Assembly: GCA_964350945.1 (NCBI GenBank) | Contig: CAYGLF010000002.1 | Location: forward strand, 186,001-250,000 | Length of the DNA stretch: 64,000 nt | Direction of reading: 5' to 3' | Source: CAYGLF01 sp964350945 | Lineage (GTDB): Bacteria; Chlamydiota; Chlamydiia; Chlamydiales; JAAZZY01 | Part shown: in pieces, positions 61,114 through 64,000 of the stretch | Numbering within the stretch: the stretch's first letter is position 1 | Layout: the number at the start of each line of letters is the position of its first letter | Position numbers and translations under genes: made by a program | The notes under the pieces: generated by a model | What the model was told of the DNA's origin: nothing | Databases searched by the model: none | The model's input: only the letters and a program-made list of their open reading frames with translations

Positions 61114-62256
61114 TTGATCAAATTTGGACATTCAATACCTGTGACCATTCACCCTATGTTTTGGTTAACTTCAGGGATTCTAGGTTGGCTTATAGGTGGC
61201 TCACTATTAATGGCCTTTTTTTTAATGGGGGTTATTTTAGTCTCTATATTAGTTCATGAATGGGGACATGCTCTTACAGCAAAAGCATTTGGTCAACAAG
61301 CAGAAATATCGCTCGTTGCGATGGGTGGATTGACACACCACGATGGCAAACAGCTTAAGCGGTGGCAAGATTTTTTAGTTGTTTTAATGGGGCCTATAGC
61401 TGGGCTTTTACTGGCAGGGGCAGCTTTTATACTGATGCTTGTAGTCTCAGCAATTGTGCCGCCCTTAGTTAACTATATTCTGAAAATTTTTGTTCAAATC
61501 AATATTTTTTGGACGCTGATTAATTTACTGCCTATTTTACCCCTTGACGGAGGACAGCTTCTAAGGATTATTCTTGAAGGAATTTTTGGGCATAAGGGGC
61601 TAAAAGCAACTTTAATGATTGGGGTAATATTAGCAGTCGGTATTGGGGCTACAGCTTTTGTATTTGGCTATTTTTTAGTAGGAGCCATTTTACTTCTACT
61701 TGCCTTTGAGGGGTTTACTTCATGGAACCAGATCCGCTCTATGACAGAGAACGATCAAGATAGAGGGGTGCAACAGATGCTTCAAGAGGCCCAAGGTGAA
61801 TTGCATTTAGGGCGTTTTGAGTCAGCTAAAGAGAAATTTGAAGCACTGAGGCAAAAGACACAAAAGGGGTTGATCTATGATGCAGTTTCAGAGCAGCTCG
61901 CATTTCTTTATGATAAAGATAAGGACCTTGCCCGCGTCTACGAAATTTTAAAAACAGTAGGAAAAAACCTGTCCATTCAAGGAAGGTGTTTATTGCATAG
62001 AGCAGCTTACTCTCAAAAAGATTACAAACTTACTCTCTCGTTAGGAAATCGCTGTTTTAGAGATACCCAAGCTTGTGAAATTGCCTACATCAATGCGGCG
62101 GCTTCTGCTTCTATAAAAGATGTCAAAGCATGTATAGGCTGGCTTCAGTGTGCTTTAAAACACGGGATGCCTGATCTAGAGAATGCTGTTTCTAAAAGTG
62201 AGTTTGATCCGATTCGAGACCAAGAGAGTTTTAAGAATTTTATAAGCTCTCATTAG
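61114..62256 (+). CDS. M50 (site-2-type) membrane metalloprotease with C-terminal helical repeats
   Basis: A 380-residue protein. The first 200 residues hold several membrane helices. HEWGH (about 49-53) is the zinc motif, and NLLPILPLDGGQLL (about 143-156) supplies the Asp ligand. A long cytosolic-type C-terminal part (about 220-380) is made of TPR-like helix pairs (GELHLGRFESAKEKFEAL, AAYSQKDYKLTLSLGNRC). The start is TTG 61114 with AGGAG six bases upstream, which decides it. It follows sucD by 9 bases. The substrate of the intramembrane cleavage is unknown. Confidence 0.82.
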   Translation: MIKFGHSIPVTIHPMFWLTSGILGWLIGGSLLMAFFLMGVILVSILVHEWGHALTAKAFGQQAEISLVAMGGLTHHDGKQLKRWQDFLVVLMGPIAGLLLAGAAFILMLVVSAIVPPLVNYILKIFVQINIFWTLINLLPILPLDGGQLLRIILEGIFGHKGLKATLMIGVILAVGIGATAFVFGYFLVGAILLLLAFEGFTSWNQIRSMTENDQDRGVQQMLQEAQGELHLGRFESAKEKFEALRQKTQKGLIYDAVSEQLAFLYDKDKDLARVYEILKTVGKNLSIQGRCLLHRAAYSQKDYKLTLSLGNRCFRDTQACEIAYINAAASASIKDVKACIGWLQCALKHGMPDLENAVSKSEFDPIRDQESFKNFISSH

Positions 62257-62406
62257 TGGGCTAAGGTAATGGTTTCATCTATTGATGATGAGATAAGAAT
62301 TGCTTGAGGGTAAAATCTTAAAAAAGAGATTTCTTGCTTTATAATATAACTAAAAAATTTTGGTTTTGATAAGCTTTTTTACTTCTTTTGATATTGGAAA
62401 GTGAAT

Positions 62407-63153
62407 ATGCGTATTGTGGCAGCTGGAATTTTACTTGCCGGGGCTGATGTCCTTTTCTCATCTCGGCTGCTTCAAAAGTGTTTTCCTGCTGTAAATAACT
62501 CACAAGTCAATCAATTGCTGCAGCACCACGGGCTATCTAATCATACATATGTAGCTAATGGAGGGTATACAATAGCAGCTAGTATAGGTGATGCATTCAT
62601 CAATCCTACTATTTTGTTGTCACCAACCTTCTATCGGCTTGAAAAAGGAGCTCGCAACTTTATACTACTACATGAAATCAGCCATTTAAAATTTCATCAT
62701 CTAGCAATGGATAATGTGGTTGCTGTGGTGGCTCTTTATGTTTTAGACTTTTTTTCAAGAGCCACGATTTCAAATGCAATAGGGACCTTAAAAATTTTAT
62801 GGGCTGCTTTAGGAGCTCTTAACGAAAATCAAGCGGATCAATATGCAATAAAACACGTTAGTAATGAGGATTTAAAAGCGGCCTTGCGCTTTTTAGAAGC
62901 CAGAAAACGTATTGAAGAGGCTCAATGGGAGCAGACGACAGATTTGCCTAGCCAATTGGTTTCATGGTACAAAAATTTAGAATATTACTACCTTCAAGGG
63001 CACCCCTCTAATGAGGCCCGTTTGCAGTCTCTCATAAACGCTTTACAAAGTAGAGGCGACTTCTATTCTTTGTCAGCCGATGATGAGCCTTCTATTAAAA
63101 ATACGATGAAAATTTTATTAGAAAAATCCCCAATAGCTTCCATAAAAACTTAG
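62407..63153 (+). CDS. M48-like metalloprotease
   Basis: A 248-residue protein. A hydrophobic N-terminus (RIVAAGILLAGADVLF) looks like a signal anchor. The HEISH zinc motif (about 89-93) sits after LSPTFYRLEKGARNFILL. NENQADQYAIKH (about 139-150) contains the third ligand Glu and the family ExxxD pattern. Peptidases of this type degrade membrane or periplasmic proteins. I take ATG 62407 because GGAA lies seven bases before it; the GTG at 62401 is too close. The 150 bases before it hold nothing I can support. Confidence 0.72.
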   Translation: MRIVAAGILLAGADVLFSSRLLQKCFPAVNNSQVNQLLQHHGLSNHTYVANGGYTIAASIGDAFINPTILLSPTFYRLEKGARNFILLHEISHLKFHHLAMDNVVAVVALYVLDFFSRATISNAIGTLKILWAALGALNENQADQYAIKHVSNEDLKAALRFLEARKRIEEAQWEQTTDLPSQLVSWYKNLEYYYLQGHPSNEARLQSLINALQSRGDFYSLSADDEPSIKNTMKILLEKSPIASIKT

Positions 63154-63161
63154 CAGCTCAA

Positions 63162-63599
63162 CTAGAAAGTTGCACCATGCTGCTGTAATAGATCCATGAT
63201 AGCTGTGAGCTGATCAAATTCATTTTTATTTCTAAATCGAGTTCTAAAGGCGTGTGATAGGGGAGTGATTCCTTGATTGTTTTTTGTATTGGTATTGGCA
63301 TGGTGCTTTATAAGATAGTGGGTAATATCAAGTTTGATGGCTCTCACTGCATGGTGTAAGGGGCTGTTTCCTTTTTTGTTGATTGCATTGACGTCTGCTC
63401 CTTGATCGATGAGTTGCTGTACTTTTGCAATACCACTATGTTCCCATACTGCTCGGTGCAATTCTGTGTTTCCAAAAGTATCTCTTCGCTCACGGTTTAG
63501 TTTCATCGATAAATATCGAGAACCTCTTTTGTCACCATCAGTGTTTTTAATGTGAGATGGTAATAAGTTAAATCTTTGAATTGCTTTTAAAACAATCAT
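63162..63599 (-). CDS. Ankyrin-repeat protein
   Basis: A 145-residue protein with about three ankyrin repeats: NTELHRAVWEHSGIAKVQQL (about 45-64), GNSPLHHAVRAIKLDITHYL (about 77-96) and QGITPLSHAFRTRFRNKNEF (about 110-129). Each has the typical TPLHxA and hydrophobic helix pattern. The N-terminus is basic. No signal peptide. These proteins bind host or bacterial partners, and many in chlamydiae are effectors. Convergent with the M48 gene, 8 bases apart. Confidence 0.82.
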   Translation of the reverse strand: MIVLKAIQRFNLLPSHIKNTDGDKRGSRYLSMKLNRERRDTFGNTELHRAVWEHSGIAKVQQLIDQGADVNAINKKGNSPLHHAVRAIKLDITHYLIKHHANTNTKNNQGITPLSHAFRTRFRNKNEFDQLTAIMDLLQQHGATF

Positions 63600-63826
63600 G
63601 TTAATCCTTGGATTGTGAAGGCTAATAATAATTGATTAGAGTCTGCAAATCGATCTTTTTTAATCTTTAGTAAATAATTAGCAATTAAACACCAAATTTT
63701 TTTTAAAAAAATAACTAGATAAAAATGACGTTGTTGAACATATATAAAAAATAATGTTAACAATTTCATTTATCATATTTAAAAAATATTTAGTTTTTAA
63801 GATCTTAAAATAAGGGCACAAGAAGC

Positions 63827-64000
63827 ATGGAGTATAGACTACCGAGACAAACTTATGACCAAGAGTTTACTAGTGTGATTACAAGAGCAATTCAGGCACA
63901 AGATACTCCTGTTTCTAAAGCGGATCTTGATGACTTAGAGCAAATTTTAGCAGTGACTAAAATCATTGTTGAAAAAGGTCTCCCTGAAAATTTAGTGCTT
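63827..64000 (+). CDS. N-terminal part of an unknown protein (runs off the right edge)
   Basis: From ATG 63827 the frame stays open for 58 codons to the end. It reads MEYRLPRQTYDQEFTSVITR, then a helical, charged region (ADLDDLEQILAVTKIIVEKG). No motif is visible yet. An AAGGG at 63812-63816 is a likely ribosome site. The 63600-63826 gap is very AT-rich, with no other gene. Confidence 0.5.
   Translation, partial: MEYRLPRQTYDQEFTSVITRAIQAQDTPVSKADLDDLEQILAVTKIIVEKGLPENLVL

Noticed and set aside
1..64000. CRISPR arrays, rRNA genes or complete insertion sequences.
   Set aside because: No regularly spaced direct repeats, rRNA sequence or intact transposase with inverted repeats was seen.

Overview
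The window reads as the chromosome of a member of the Chlamydiae, most likely an environmental (Parachlamydiales-type) species rather than a Chlamydia pathogen. This rests on gene order I recall from Chlamydia trachomatis: pseudouridine synthase-gpmA-nifS-nifU-birA-rodA; rpsL-rpsG-fusA-rpsJ with tsp nearby; pcnB-lpxB; and glmM-glmS-tyrP-yccA-ftsY-sucC-sucD. A gene for NADP isocitrate dehydrogenase at the left edge, which Chlamydia lacks, and many eukaryote-like repeat proteins (leucine-rich, ankyrin) point to a symbiont of protists or arthropods. The DNA is AT-rich by eye.

Layout. 1-3.2 kb: partial icd, a KpsF-type arabinose-5-phosphate isomerase with a strong terminator, and two small orphan genes that share a leader. 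3.2-8.6 kb: a conserved block (pseudouridine synthase, CAP10 glycosyltransferase, gpmA, NifS-like, NifU-like, birA). The NifS-like and NifU-like proteins have lost the residues that define desulfurase and scaffold activity. 8.8-18.9 kb: an accessory island between birA and rodA. It holds a leucine-rich-repeat protein, a methyltransferase, and a compact set built around a radical SAM/SPASM enzyme: cupin, radical SAM, choline-kinase-like protein with a signal-like N-terminus, exported zinc-ribbon protein and NDP-kinase-like protein in one overlapping operon, with a divergent Nudix hydrolase and a histidine phosphatase and TPHP-family small protein alongside. This is the best candidate in the window for an undescribed pathway.

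18.9-31.8 kb: rodA, a tyrP-type transporter attached to the str operon, rarA, a glutaredoxin-like protein, a PAP2 phosphatase, scpAB and the Tsp protease. 31.9-40 kb: tRNA-Phe, an ABC-F protein with an attenuator-like leader, a protein resembling the SidE-type phosphodiesterase domain, IS3 and recombinase remnants, and a three-gene operon that looks like a large toxin-like protein followed by a duplicated immunity-like protein.

40-48.9 kb: a DUF1653-GNAT fusion, an aminopeptidase-like protein, and a lipid A / envelope operon (glycosyltransferase 2, LAB_N protein, LpxB, DUF374 acyltransferase), then an alpha/beta hydrolase and pcnB. 49-61 kb: glmM, glmS, a glycosyltransferase, tyrP, yccA, a hydrolase, ftsY and sucCD. 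61-64 kb: an M50 protease with C-terminal helical repeats, an M48-like protease, an ankyrin protein and a truncated unknown gene.

All family assignments come from reading the translated sequences by eye; no database search was possible.
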